From the NCBI RefSeq assembly GCF_016427555.1, contig NZ_JAELVS010000001.1:248001-312000 (forward strand): DNA of 64,000 nt. Reading direction: 5' to 3'. The notes under the pieces were generated by a model. It was given only the letters and a program-made list of their open reading frames with translations. It did not search any database and had not been told where the DNA came from. Both the position numbers and the translations under genes were made by a program. The stretch comes from Marinobacter litoralis. Lineage in GTDB: Bacteria > Pseudomonadota > Gammaproteobacteria > Pseudomonadales > Oleiphilaceae. Shown piece after piece: positions 44,268 through 54,069 of this stretch (the stretch's first letter is position 1; each line of letters opens with the position of its first letter).

Positions 44268-44693
44268 TTACCGACGTTTTGTCACGGCCATGGTCAAGCG
44301 GGAAATACAGGTCAGTTTACCCTGCTCGTTTTCAAGGCGAATTTCCCAAACCTGAGTCGCACTGCCTATGTGCATCGCCTTAGCGGTGCCATATACCCAG
44401 CCACTGCTCACCGGGCGAATATGGTTGGCGTTGATGTCCAGCCCTACGGCAACCGTACCCTTGTCTTTCAGAACACAGTTAGCTGCCATGCTGCCCAGGG
44501 TTTCCGCCAGCACTACCGAAGAGCCCCCGTGCAAAATCCCAAATGGCTGAATGGTGCGCTCATCCACCGGCATACGGCCTTTCACATAATCGTCACCGAT
44601 TTCGAGATACTCAATACCCATATGACCGACCGCCGTGTTCTTGCTGGCTTCTGTCATCTGCTCAATACTGGGGGTTACTGTCCAAATTGCCAT
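44268..44693 (-). CDS. PaaI/MenI-type hotdog thioesterase
   Basis: A 141-residue hotdog-fold acyl-CoA thioesterase with PFGILHGGSSVVLAETLGS, where the conserved HGG and downstream Glu form the active site, and NANHIRPVSSGWVYGTA. It matches the YdiI/MenI and EntH group acting on aryl- or acyl-CoA. It converges on the cyclase gene with a 23-bp gap. No menaquinone or siderophore gene is nearby to narrow the substrate. Confidence 0.87.
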   Translation of the reverse strand: MAIWTVTPSIEQMTEASKNTAVGHMGIEYLEIGDDYVKGRMPVDERTIQPFGILHGGSSVVLAETLGSMAANCVLKDKGTVAVGLDINANHIRPVSSGWVYGTAKAMHIGSATQVWEIRLENEQGKLTCISRLTMAVTKRR

Positions 44694-44834
44694 TGTGTAG
44701 TGTCTCCGAGTTGAACTTTAAATTCATATAGTTGTCATGGGGTGAGTCTATACAGGTAGCATGCTTAGAACCACGCCTTTATAGACAGAAGCTTTTACCA
44801 TTTACCAGCAGACCAGGAAAGAGAGGGACCTGAA

Positions 44835-45299
44835 ATGAAAAAAACACGGCTAATCGCCACCGCTGCTCTGGCACTGACAATCACCTTGCCCGCGGCTGCC
44901 CAGATGAGCATTGAAGACCAGATCAAAGCACGCCAGGGCGCATACCAGTTCATGGCCTGGAACATGGGCAAAATCAAAGCTCAGGCCATCGATGGCGACG
45001 TTGCCTATAACGCCGATCAGATGAAAGCCGCCGCGAACGCTATTGCTGCGGTTGCCAATTCCGGCATGGGCGCCCTGTTCAGCCCGGGATCATCACTGGA
45101 CAAGGCGGAAAACACTCGCCTGAAACCCGAGTTTTTCGAACAGCCCGAGAAAGCCCGCGAAGTCGGCATGAATTTTGGCCGCGAAGCCAATAAGCTTCAA
45201 GCCGTTGCCGCCAAAGGCGACAAGGCGGCCTTGGCACGCCAGTTTGCGGCCGTAGGCAAGACTTGCAAAGGCTGTCACGACAACTTCCGCGCCAAGTAA
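44835..45299 (+). CDS. Cytochrome c' (class II cytochrome c)
   Basis: A 154-residue periplasmic protein with signal peptide ending LPAAAQ and a four-helix-bundle body. The haem motif CKGCH is 11 residues from the C-terminus (CKGCHDNFRAK), the position typical of cytochrome c'/c-556. Such proteins bind NO or shuttle electrons. It converges on a cytochrome b561 gene, a pairing common in proteobacteria. Confidence 0.9.
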   Translation: MKKTRLIATAALALTITLPAAAQMSIEDQIKARQGAYQFMAWNMGKIKAQAIDGDVAYNADQMKAAANAIAAVANSGMGALFSPGSSLDKAENTRLKPEFFEQPEKAREVGMNFGREANKLQAVAAKGDKAALARQFAAVGKTCKGCHDNFRAK

Positions 45300-45309
45300 A
45301 CAGTAGGCC

Positions 45310-45996
45310 TTACCACCCCAGATTCTGGGGTGGTGGCTCCGGAGCCGGGGGCGGTGACACCAAACTGCCGCTAGCCCCGAGAACAACCACGCCAGCCAGC
45401 AGCAAAGACACCAGAAAGGCCACTGCACCGCCGCCCTTGGCATCGTTTGCAACCCCCGGGGTCACCCGTTTTCTACCGGTAATCATCGGCCGCACCAGGT
45501 TGTCTTTCTTCACTTTCGAATACCACAGCACCGCCAGAACGTGCAGCGCAACCAACCCGTAAAGATACCATTCGGTTTGCCGATGCCAGCTACCAAGCGT
45601 GTCGCTCCAGGATGACGAAACCAGCGGGTACAAGGGGCCCTGAAACGAAATCTCGTCGTTGGCAAACAATCCCGTCACGGCCTGAAACCCGAACAGGCCC
45701 AGCAATGCCAGCACTGACAAGGCACCAAGCGGATTATGGCCCACACCCTGCCATTGTCCCCGAAGGTAGCGCAAAACCGCCGACGGTCCGCGGACAAACG
45801 AACTGAAGCGGGCGTAGGTAGACCCCAAAAAACCCCAAGCGATCCGAAAGCTCAACAAACCGACCACAAACAAACCGAAGCGGCTATGCCACTCGGGCAT
45901 TCCCGTTTTGATGGTGACAACCGCGCCCGTTACGGCCAACAACAAAAGCCAGTGAAACAATCGCGTCGGCAAATCCCACAACCGAATATCTGTCAT
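45310..45996 (-). CDS. Cytochrome b561-type di-haem membrane protein
   Basis: About 228 residues from MTDIRLWDLP, which has AGAGG upstream; a start 30 bp earlier lacks a good site. The N-terminus RLWDLPTRLFHWLLLLAVTG and four transmembrane helices with conserved His are typical of bacterial cytochrome b561 that oxidises quinol and passes electrons to periplasmic c-type cytochromes. The C-terminal tail is proline-rich. The neighbouring cytochrome c' is the likely partner. Confidence 0.88.
   Translation of the reverse strand: MTDIRLWDLPTRLFHWLLLLAVTGAVVTIKTGMPEWHSRFGLFVVGLLSFRIAWGFLGSTYARFSSFVRGPSAVLRYLRGQWQGVGHNPLGALSVLALLGLFGFQAVTGLFANDEISFQGPLYPLVSSSWSDTLGSWHRQTEWYLYGLVALHVLAVLWYSKVKKDNLVRPMITGRKRVTPGVANDAKGGGAVAFLVSLLLAGVVVLGASGSLVSPPPAPEPPPQNLGW
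45312..45334. terminator. Strong hairpin between cytochrome c' and b561 genes
   Basis: ACCACCCCAGA (45312-45322) pairs with TCTGGGGTGGT (45324-45334), nearly loopless, and encodes part of the last codons of the b561 gene. No T tract follows, so termination would have to be hairpin-driven or Rho-aided. Confidence 0.35.
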
Positions 45997-46096
45997 ACCT
46001 GCCTCTCTTCCCAACGACTTCCACAAGACCGCATCAGGCGCTATAAGTTCCGAAAACCTCAGCCCATAACATCGTTGCCGATCACCTCGGGGCGTC

Positions 46097-46123
46097 TTGT
46101 GCCTCGCGTTTCGAACCTATAAT
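46097..46123 (+). promoter_or_regulatory. Possible sigma-70 promoter of the pel operon
   Basis: TATAAT at 46118-46123 with a weak -35 TTGTGC at 46097 (15-bp spacing), 80 bp upstream of pelA in the 209-bp gap divergent from cytochrome b561. No clear FleQ box was recognised. Confidence 0.4.
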
Positions 46124-46205
46124 CTCTTTTGCTGACGTAAACTAACCTGGGGCACGCATTCGTGCGGCCGCCTCCGAGATATAAAGTGAGTTCAATCTGC
46201 ATACG

Positions 46206-48980
46206 ATGTATCGAACAATCCTGCTGCTCGCATCGCTGATGGTGTCGATACACACGTTGGCTGCCAGTTCAGCAGCCCCCAACCCGCCGCACAACATCGG
46301 CTTTTACTACGGCCACGAAGCGCCAATTGGGAGCCTTTATGCGTATGATTGGCTGGTGCTCCAACCAAGCCAGACCACCAATGCCCGCCTCGACTTGCTG
46401 CAAAAAGGTAACACCCGCCCCATAGCCTATTTAAGCGCCGGGGAAATGGCTTTTACCGATCAAGCCGCTCAAAGTTTGCAACAAGACTGGGTACTTGGGG
46501 AGAACACCGCCTGGAAGAGCTATGTGCTCGACATTCGCAACGAAAGCGTACGCGATTTCATGCTCGAGCAGGTGGTTGCTCCAGCTATAGCCCGCGGGTT
46601 TCAAGGGGTTTTTCTGGACACCCTCGACAGCCACCTTCTAACGAATGAAGGCCGTGAGAACCCACAAGCATTCGCAGAGGCACAGGGGTTATTGATTGCC
46701 ACGATTCGCGAACGCTTCCCGGATAGCCGAATCATCATCAATCGCGGCTTCCATCTGCCTGAATCAGCCCATGCAAACGTCGATGCTTTGGCCTTCGAGT
46801 CCTGGCGCAACGGTTACGAGGCCGGTGGTCGCCGGTACTACGCGGTGCCTGAGCAAGACCGGGAATGGTTGGCTAGTCAATTGGCCCATTGGCGCGAAGC
46901 ACACCCTGAACTCCCCATCATTGCTATCGACTATGCAAAAACAGCGAGCAACGCGGTAGAAAAGTCAGAGCAGCTAAGACAAGATGGCTTTATTCCCTAT
47001 GTCTCTGACCATCACCTGAACCGCCTTGGCCCGACGAACCCTGCGGTTACAAAGCGCCACGTTCTGGTTTATCACGACCTGCCAGAAAGCCAAACCGACC
47101 GCAGCATAGTCCACCGGAGGCTGGGCATTGTTCTGGAGCGCCTAGGTCTCGTGCCGGTCTATCGTTCCCTCGAACAACCGCTACCGAAAGAGCCGGTAAC
47201 TGACCGATTCGCAGGCATTGTCGCCTGGTGGGAAACCGACGTTCGGAAAACCCGATTTTGCCGCTGGGCGGGTAAAGCACAGTCTGTCGATTTCCCGGTG
47301 GTTCTGTTTGGCCTTCGCCCAACGGCCAGCCAATGCAACAAGTTGATGCAGAGTCGGCGCACCTCGGCTCCCCAGGGCGAACTTCAGGTTTCAGCAGGTC
47401 ACCCCTCTATGGGCAACTTTGAGAGCAGCCGTATTCCCTCGGCAGCCTTTTCCCCATTACCCCAACCCAGCGCAGCGAATTCGTGGCTGACAGTCACCGA
47501 TGCATCCGGCGCGAGCTTCAGCCCGGTTTATACCCACGATGAAGGCGCCGTTGCTACCGCAGGATTTATCTTCGAGAATGGGCCGGATGATCAAGCCTAT
47601 TGGTTGTTCGACCCCTTCAGCTTTCTTAAAGAAGCCCTGAACTTATCCGCTTTTCCGGCCATCGACAGCACTACCGAAAGCGGCCGACGCATACTCACGG
47701 CGCACATTGACGGAGATGGATTGGTCTCTCGAGCCGAACTGCCCGGACGGCCTCTGGGCTCGGAGGCTATCCAGCAACAAATACTGAAGGTCTACGACAT
47801 CCCCCACACCTTGTCTGTGATTGAGGCCGAAACCTCGCCGAAAGGCCTTTACCCAGAGGTCAGCGCCGAAGCCGAAGCCAGCGCCCGGTCCATGTTCCGA
47901 ATGGACTTGGTAGAGGTGGCGTCACATTCCTACAGTCACCCCTTTTTCTGGGGCATGCTCGAGGGTGGCACCGACACCGCGGCCAAACTGGACGAAACGC
48001 TTTACGGCTATTCCATGGAGGTGCCGCGGTATACGCCCCACGTAGATCGTGAAATCAATGATTCCATCGCCTACATCAACCGACGACTGGCACCGCAAGA
48101 CAAACCAGCATCGGTGTTTTTATGGACCGGCGATGCACGCCCCGGGCCAGAGGCTCTGAGAGCGGTACGCGAACTAGGGTTGGTAAACGTGAACGGAGGC
48201 GACACGCACCCGCTGCCTTTCGATTCCGAATTGGCCGGTGTCTGGCCGGATGCCCGGCCAATCGGTGATGAATTGCAGGTATACGCACCGGTGATGAACG
48301 AAAACGTGTACACCAATCTTTGGACCGGCCCGTTTTTCGGCTACCGGAACGTGATCGAAAGCTTCAAGATTCTGGAATCCCACAATCGCCTGAAGCCCAT
48401 GGGTATCTATTACCATTTTTATTCGGGCACCAAGCCTGAAGCCCTTCAAGCGTTAAAAGAGATCTACGATTACGCCCTGTCACAACCCGTAACGCCGCTG
48501 TACTTAAGTGACTATGCCAAGCGCGTTCAAGGGCAGTACTACTCCGCTTTGCTGCAGCCCGATGACAACAGTTACCGCTGGCGCGGCATTCAACCACCCT
48601 CTACCGTTCGTATCAGTCAGAATCAGTATCCCGACCTGACAAACAGCCGGGGTGTCGCCGGCTACCACGATGTTGGTGACGTGCGCTTTGTCCACCTCAG
48701 CGGGAGCGACCCTCTGCTCGTACTTGCGCCTGAACCCTCCCCGGGCCCCATGCTCGATTCCGCCAACGCACAGCTCATCAGCTGGCAACGCAGCCGCAAG
48801 AACAGCCACTGGTCCATTCAGATTGAGTTTAAAGGGTATCAGCCCCTGGAATTTTCGTTGTCAGGCACTTCGGAATGCCGCGTCAACGGAACCAGGCTGA
48901 TACAAGAAACCAGTAACGGTTTGCTGCACTTCCAGTCTGACACGCAACAAGCTGGCCGCTTCGATATGGAGTGCCGTTAA
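46206..48980 (+). CDS. pelA: Pel polysaccharide deacetylase/hydrolase PelA
   Basis: A 924-residue periplasmic protein with signal peptide (MYRTILLLASLMVSIHTLAA). An N-terminal TIM-barrel glycoside hydrolase domain (GH166 type, ~25-290) has E198 in DALAFES at the expected acid position; a reductase-like middle domain follows. The deacetylase domain has D502 and D504 in HIDGDG and H574 and H578 in ASHSYSHPFFW. These four match P. aeruginosa D528, D530, H600 and H604 with a constant offset of 26, so both activities should be intact. PelA partially deacetylates the GalNAc-rich Pel polymer and can trim it. It is the first gene of pelABCDEFG. Confidence 0.95.
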   Translation: MYRTILLLASLMVSIHTLAASSAAPNPPHNIGFYYGHEAPIGSLYAYDWLVLQPSQTTNARLDLLQKGNTRPIAYLSAGEMAFTDQAAQSLQQDWVLGENTAWKSYVLDIRNESVRDFMLEQVVAPAIARGFQGVFLDTLDSHLLTNEGRENPQAFAEAQGLLIATIRERFPDSRIIINRGFHLPESAHANVDALAFESWRNGYEAGGRRYYAVPEQDREWLASQLAHWREAHPELPIIAIDYAKTASNAVEKSEQLRQDGFIPYVSDHHLNRLGPTNPAVTKRHVLVYHDLPESQTDRSIVHRRLGIVLERLGLVPVYRSLEQPLPKEPVTDRFAGIVAWWETDVRKTRFCRWAGKAQSVDFPVVLFGLRPTASQCNKLMQSRRTSAPQGELQVSAGHPSMGNFESSRIPSAAFSPLPQPSAANSWLTVTDASGASFSPVYTHDEGAVATAGFIFENGPDDQAYWLFDPFSFLKEALNLSAFPAIDSTTESGRRILTAHIDGDGLVSRAELPGRPLGSEAIQQQILKVYDIPHTLSVIEAETSPKGLYPEVSAEAEASARSMFRMDLVEVASHSYSHPFFWGMLEGGTDTAAKLDETLYGYSMEVPRYTPHVDREINDSIAYINRRLAPQDKPASVFLWTGDARPGPEALRAVRELGLVNVNGGDTHPLPFDSELAGVWPDARPIGDELQVYAPVMNENVYTNLWTGPFFGYRNVIESFKILESHNRLKPMGIYYHFYSGTKPEALQALKEIYDYALSQPVTPLYLSDYAKRVQGQYYSALLQPDDNSYRWRGIQPPSTVRISQNQYPDLTNSRGVAGYHDVGDVRFVHLSGSDPLLVLAPEPSPGPMLDSANAQLISWQRSRKNSHWSIQIEFKGYQPLEFSLSGTSECRVNGTRLIQETSNGLLHFQSDTQQAGRFDMECR

Positions 48981-48983
48981 TCC

Positions 48984-51900
48984 ATGCGCCAACGTAAACC
49001 GGCTTTTTTCAGCGTTCCTGCGCTGTTGGCTCTGGCCGCATTGATTATGGTTACGTTGTACCTGTTGTTTCCGCGACAGGCGATTTATGAAGACCCGGGA
49101 TACCTCGAATCACCCGACAGCATTTCACTGGCCTATCTCGAAACGCTCCTCAAATCTGACCCAGATAATCAGGCCCTTCGTCTGACACTGGGTCGCATGC
49201 AACAAAAAATCGGCGAACATCAGAAGGCCATTGACACGCTTTCACCGCTGATAAAACAGCCCAACGTCCCTCTTGAAGCAATGACAGCCTACACCGCGCT
49301 ACTCAGGGGTAATTTTTTCCGGGCTCAAACGGCACTGGGGCACCTACTGGTGCGCAGCGAACTGGCAACCACGCTGAGCCAAGCCTTGTTGCAGCCATAC
49401 GCCCTTCAAGAAAAACAAACACTCATGGCAGACAACCTGACTCTGCTGACCGAAAACGAACAGTTAACCGTTCGACAGCAGTTCTTTGAACTGGCAACCG
49501 GGACCCAACGCCTGAGGGCCGGCCAGGCGCTCGCCAAGCTGCAAGAAGCGGTCGGCCTGACCACGAACGCCATCTACACCCTGGATTCTGTCAGCCGACT
49601 CGTCCCGCCCCAAGAGGCAGATGCGTTTGTTGCCAACCTGATTCGACTCGACCTGGCAATCAAAGAACCTCAACGTGCTTTCCAACGATTCCTTGCACTG
49701 CACCGGAACAACAAACTAGATGCTCAGCAATTGCGCCAAGGCATCCGCTTGGCTAACTTTGCCGGTCAACCCAAGATCCGTAACCGCTGGATAGCGCAGC
49801 TCGCAAAGGCAGAGCCATCGAACCTAAACATTCAACGCGAGCTTTTGGCACATCAACTCGGTCAAAACAACCTTCGTGATGCGCTAAAAACCGCGCAACG
49901 AATAGAAGCTAGCGGTCAGAGCCTCCCCCCAACAGACCAGGAACAGCTGGCCCAGCTCTATGAATGGAGCAATCAACCAGATAAAGCCCTGGCTTATTGG
50001 CGGACACTGTTTCTGGAACAATCACCGAATGACTCGACCTCGCATGCTTACGAACGCGCGACCAATCTCGCGGAAGGCTTGTTTCAATGGCCCACGCTGG
50101 TTGAATTGCACGAAGTGCGTGCCAAGCGCCGGCAGCTGTCCGAACAGGGCTATATCCAGCTGACAGACGCTCTGATCCGTGTCGGTGACTGGGCGGCGGC
50201 TAACCGGTACCTGCTGGAAGGTACCCGGGACTATCCCGCCAGCTCGACACTCCGGCAGCGTGAGCTAGCGCTATTGACAAACAATCGCCAGTTTTTCGAA
50301 GCCATCGATCTACTCGAAGCGGCCCCCAGCCTCAACGATGAAGAGCGGGTACAACTGGCCAACCTGCATTGGCGCACGCGGAATCCCGAAGCCGCTCTAG
50401 CCGAGCTGGCATTTACCCCCAAAGATCCAGCGCTGGCGCAAGAAGTTGAAACCATGCGACTCAGTTTGGCTCGAATGCTGAATCGTACCGACATCCTCGA
50501 GCAGTACTTCCACCGTGTCGCCGAAGGGCCTGTCGATACGCTGTCGGTTGAAACGAGAGATCAATTAATCGGGTATTCGTGGCAGTTCGGCACTCCAGAA
50601 GAGACGCTTCGGTTGAGTAAAGCACAATACCAGGCAACCGGCGAAACCCGTCATCTAGCTATTGTTGCCGAGCTGCAAAGCTCGCTTGGGCGGTTCCGGG
50701 AACTGGCACAATCACTTGGAACCTGGAGCGAACGCCTGGGCGAAACAAAACGTGACCCGCGGTTCTGGCGCCTCAGCGCGCGTATGCATCAGCAGCAAAA
50801 CAACCCACAAGCGGCACAGCGCGCCTACCTTCAGGCCTATCGTTTGGCGCCAGAGAACACCGGACTGTTGTCTGCCTGGGGCTGGTTTCTGATCAGTCAG
50901 CCAGATCTGTTGCCCGGGCGCTTACCCCTCATTTTGGCCACGCTGGAAGATTCACCCGCTGCCAAAGATTACGCACTGCAGGTCTACGGCCATTACGCAC
51001 TGGGCCACCGCGGGAAAGCGAATGCCTGGCTAAGCGCCGCGCGCCAGCACTTAACCGATGATCCAAGCCAGCTTCTGGCACTGGCCGATTACGCAGAAGC
51101 CTACGAAACCGGTAAACATGCGGAAGCCGAAGCGCTTCGCCAACAAGCTGTTCTGCATGCGGGTACACGTGAAACGCTGGCCCCGGATGTTAAAGACCGC
51201 CTCTATGCAAATCTCTGGGACCCGCAGCGCGTGCCTCGCGAACCGCTTTACCAGTCCGACAACCGAGCCTTGCAAATCGACCTCGAACTCCGTGACCTCG
51301 GCGATTTCGCTCTGAACACCGCAGGATTGACCGGTCAGTTCAGTCATGACCGTTACCGTTGGATGTTTTCAGCGGGCCAGAGTCGGGCCAACGACCGGGG
51401 CCGGCTAAAACAAACACCGAAACCCGGCACCAGCGGCAAATTGCAGTGGCAAAACAACTACGTTGACCATTTGCTCACCGCAGAGATCGGCCTTTACTCC
51501 TTCGCTGGCGGGGAACAAACGAGTGGGCGCGTCCAACTGGACAGTCAACCAACGGATGGGGTAACAATCGCCGCCAGCGCGAGCTTTAACGAACGCGTTA
51601 ATGATAGCGCTGAAGCCTGGTGGCTTGCCTCCGCCAACCGGCTATCGCTATCCACAAGCTACACGCCGTGGTCCCGAATGACCGTCGGAGGGAGCCTGGA
51701 CTACCGATTCATCGATGAAGCGTTCGGTGGTCAGATAGGCAACGGCTACAACGCCAACCTGCAGACCACGTACCGTCTGTTCGAGAGCGATCCTGCCTGG
51801 CGCTTGTCACTGAACTATCAGCGCCAGTCGCTGAATGTGAGCGACAACTTATCATCCAGAACCCTGTCGCTGCTGGAATCGCCGCTTGCGGCCAACGATC

Positions 51901-52184
51901 TGTTAAGCGAAGACTATGAACGCGTTGGGTTCACATCGGAATGGTCCCACGGAGAACCCCACGCTCTTTATCGCAGCCGTCCTTCGCCTCGCTACTTTCT
52001 GGCCTTGGATACGGGCTATGTTGTCTCCAATGCGAGTATTGATTTCGGCGCCCGTGCCGGCTTGGGCTGGCGTGTGCTGGGCGATGATGAATTGGCGCTG
52101 TCTGCAGGTTACAGCTCCGACAGCCTGGGCGGCGAGCCCCGTGCAAACGCAAAATTAACGTATACCCTTTATTTTGGTCACTAA
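48984..52184 (+). CDS. pelB: Pel outer-membrane export protein PelB
   Basis: A 1066-residue protein. An N-terminal membrane anchor (ALLALAALIMVTLYLLF, ~10-28) is followed by a long TPR superhelix (~40-760) and a C-terminal beta-barrel beginning near QIDLELRDLGDFALNTAG, with alternating aromatic/polar strands to the final YTLYFGH. PelB's barrel is the outer-membrane exit for Pel, and its TPRs recruit PelA. It is about 130 residues shorter than P. aeruginosa PelB (1193), so probably has fewer TPRs. It starts 3 bp after pelA. Confidence 0.93.
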   Translation: MRQRKPAFFSVPALLALAALIMVTLYLLFPRQAIYEDPGYLESPDSISLAYLETLLKSDPDNQALRLTLGRMQQKIGEHQKAIDTLSPLIKQPNVPLEAMTAYTALLRGNFFRAQTALGHLLVRSELATTLSQALLQPYALQEKQTLMADNLTLLTENEQLTVRQQFFELATGTQRLRAGQALAKLQEAVGLTTNAIYTLDSVSRLVPPQEADAFVANLIRLDLAIKEPQRAFQRFLALHRNNKLDAQQLRQGIRLANFAGQPKIRNRWIAQLAKAEPSNLNIQRELLAHQLGQNNLRDALKTAQRIEASGQSLPPTDQEQLAQLYEWSNQPDKALAYWRTLFLEQSPNDSTSHAYERATNLAEGLFQWPTLVELHEVRAKRRQLSEQGYIQLTDALIRVGDWAAANRYLLEGTRDYPASSTLRQRELALLTNNRQFFEAIDLLEAAPSLNDEERVQLANLHWRTRNPEAALAELAFTPKDPALAQEVETMRLSLARMLNRTDILEQYFHRVAEGPVDTLSVETRDQLIGYSWQFGTPEETLRLSKAQYQATGETRHLAIVAELQSSLGRFRELAQSLGTWSERLGETKRDPRFWRLSARMHQQQNNPQAAQRAYLQAYRLAPENTGLLSAWGWFLISQPDLLPGRLPLILATLEDSPAAKDYALQVYGHYALGHRGKANAWLSAARQHLTDDPSQLLALADYAEAYETGKHAEAEALRQQAVLHAGTRETLAPDVKDRLYANLWDPQRVPREPLYQSDNRALQIDLELRDLGDFALNTAGLTGQFSHDRYRWMFSAGQSRANDRGRLKQTPKPGTSGKLQWQNNYVDHLLTAEIGLYSFAGGEQTSGRVQLDSQPTDGVTIAASASFNERVNDSAEAWWLASANRLSLSTSYTPWSRMTVGGSLDYRFIDEAFGGQIGNGYNANLQTTYRLFESDPAWRLSLNYQRQSLNVSDNLSSRTLSLLESPLAANDLLSEDYERVGFTSEWSHGEPHALYRSRPSPRYFLALDTGYVVSNASIDFGARAGLGWRVLGDDELALSAGYSSDSLGGEPRANAKLTYTLYFGH

Positions 52185-52197
52185 CAGGAGTTTTATA

Positions 52198-52728
52198 ATG
52201 CTCATGCGATCTCTTACTCTCGGGCTTTCTCTGGCCTTTATGGCCGGTTGTTCGGTCATGCAGAGCCAAACACCCTCCGAGCCAGTCGATCTGGACAGCC
52301 GCTTTGCAGTGATTCCACTGGGCAACCTGTCGCAAACTCCGCAAGCCGGCGACCAAGCCGCCAGCATTCTCAGTGCCCTGCTGCGCGCGCGAGGGGCCTC
52401 GGAAGTCGAGCTTTACCTTCCCGCCGACGACAATCCGCTGATTTACGACAACCACGACCGTCAACAAGATGCTATTGCCACTGCACTGGATCAAGGTGCA
52501 GACATCATCGTAGAAGGCACCGTTGATGAGTGGCGCTACAAAAACGGTCTCGACGGAGAACCCGCCGTTGGCCTGACATTGGTGTTCCGTGATGCCGAAG
52601 ACAACTCGGTGATCTGGTCCGGCACCGGAGCCCGCACCGGCTGGGGCCGTGAAGGCGTTGCCGTTGCCGGCCACAAAGTCTTGGAAAATTTGCTGGACGA
52701 AATGCCTGTGCTCGAAGCTGCGCGCTAA
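52198..52728 (+). CDS. pelC: Pel outer-membrane lipoprotein PelC
   Basis: 176 residues from the ATG at 52198, seven bases after AGGAG; the longer frame upstream overlaps pelB. Signal ends in lipobox FMAGC with C18. The body (FAVIPLGNLSQTPQAGDQAA) matches PelC, which forms a twelve-subunit ring at the inner face of the outer membrane and funnels Pel to PelB. Length is close to the 172 of P. aeruginosa PelC. Confidence 0.92.
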   Translation: MLMRSLTLGLSLAFMAGCSVMQSQTPSEPVDLDSRFAVIPLGNLSQTPQAGDQAASILSALLRARGASEVELYLPADDNPLIYDNHDRQQDAIATALDQGADIIVEGTVDEWRYKNGLDGEPAVGLTLVFRDAEDNSVIWSGTGARTGWGREGVAVAGHKVLENLLDEMPVLEAAR

Positions 52729-52734
52729 ACCGAC

Positions 52735-54069
52735 ATGATGAAATCCGACGACTACGGCGACCTTAGCCTTTCCAGCAAAGAAACGGCAGCTTGGGTGAAA
52801 TGGCTCGAAACCATTCTCATGACTCTGCTGATCCTTTCTATAGGAGTTTGGCTGAATCCCGAAAACCCCTTGTTTATTGGTGATATCTTCCCGTGGCCGG
52901 TGATGGCCGCACTGGTTTCAGGCCTAAGATACGGTTTTATGATGGCTCTGGTGTCGTCCAGCGTGATGTTCACCGGCGCCGCCCTGATGTTCCGGGCCGG
53001 CGTGGTGCCGGGCGAGCAGCTGCCCTACAGCTGGGGGGTAGGGATCCTGGCCACCAGCCTGCTGGCGGGTGAGTTCCGGGATTACTGGGACCGCCGTATC
53101 GAAAAACTTGTCGCCGCCAATCAATACCGCCACGTGCGGCTGGAAGAATTTACTCGCAACTTTTATCTGCTTAAAGTCTCTCATGATCGCCTCGAGCAAC
53201 AGCTTGCAGGTAACTCCAACAGCCTCCGCGAAGCGTTGCGACGGCTGTATAGCGAGATTGCTCACGCCAGGGGCACCGGCCTCAACACCGAGACCGGCGC
53301 GCTGATCATGCGTTTGCTGGTGCGTTACGGGCAACTGCAGGTGGCGTCAATTTATCCGATTCATGCCGAAGCGTTAGTCAAAGACCCCGTCGCAACCGTG
53401 GGCAATTCCCGCCCGCTTGACCCCAATGACCCGCTGTTAGTGCATGCATTGGAACAACGTACGCTGGTTTCGGTGCACACCGAATACCGTAATAACCTGG
53501 GTGATCTGGATACTCAGTTACTACTTGCGCTTCCTTTGATTGATTCAGAGCAGCACATGATTGGCGTTGTTACTGTCGAGGCCATGCCCTTTTTCAGTTT
53601 CCAGCCAAAAACACTTCGTCTGCTGGCGATTATGGCCGGGCACATGACCGATATGTTGCTGGAGCATAGCCAGGTTTCCGGCCAGGCACAGGCTGACTGG
53701 CGCCACTTTTTGTTCCAGCTTGCCCGGGTGAACAGCGATGCCCGCGACCACAACTTGCCGTCTACACTCGTTCATTTCAGTTTCAACAGCGCGGCGTCGG
53801 CCACTCATGTCTACCAAATGATGCAACAGATGCGCCGAGGCTTGGACGTGATCACTCAGCCGCCGGAGGCGGAGGACACACAGATTGTTGTATTGCTGCC
53901 ACTGACGGACGAGCTTGGCGCTGCCGCCTACCTGCAACGCCTGGCCGATGCCGTGCAACAACAATCCGGGCGTTATCTGGAATCGTTCACCCGCATTCAA
54001 CAATTGCCCCTCGGGCAAAAAACCGATCCAACGGAATGGCTTGAGCGCAAACAAAAGGAGCTTGCATGA
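52735..54069 (+). CDS. pelD: Pel c-di-GMP receptor PelD
   Basis: A 444-residue inner-membrane protein with four N-terminal transmembrane helices (~20-115), a GAF domain (~155-310) and a degenerate GGDEF domain. The I-site RxxD is kept as R368-G-L-D371 (P. aeruginosa R367/D370), so c-di-GMP should bind and activate polymerisation; the GGDEF active-site motif itself is missing. It overlaps pelE by ATGA. Confidence 0.94.
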   Translation: MMKSDDYGDLSLSSKETAAWVKWLETILMTLLILSIGVWLNPENPLFIGDIFPWPVMAALVSGLRYGFMMALVSSSVMFTGAALMFRAGVVPGEQLPYSWGVGILATSLLAGEFRDYWDRRIEKLVAANQYRHVRLEEFTRNFYLLKVSHDRLEQQLAGNSNSLREALRRLYSEIAHARGTGLNTETGALIMRLLVRYGQLQVASIYPIHAEALVKDPVATVGNSRPLDPNDPLLVHALEQRTLVSVHTEYRNNLGDLDTQLLLALPLIDSEQHMIGVVTVEAMPFFSFQPKTLRLLAIMAGHMTDMLLEHSQVSGQAQADWRHFLFQLARVNSDARDHNLPSTLVHFSFNSAASATHVYQMMQQMRRGLDVITQPPEAEDTQIVVLLPLTDELGAAAYLQRLADAVQQQSGRYLESFTRIQQLPLGQKTDPTEWLERKQKELA

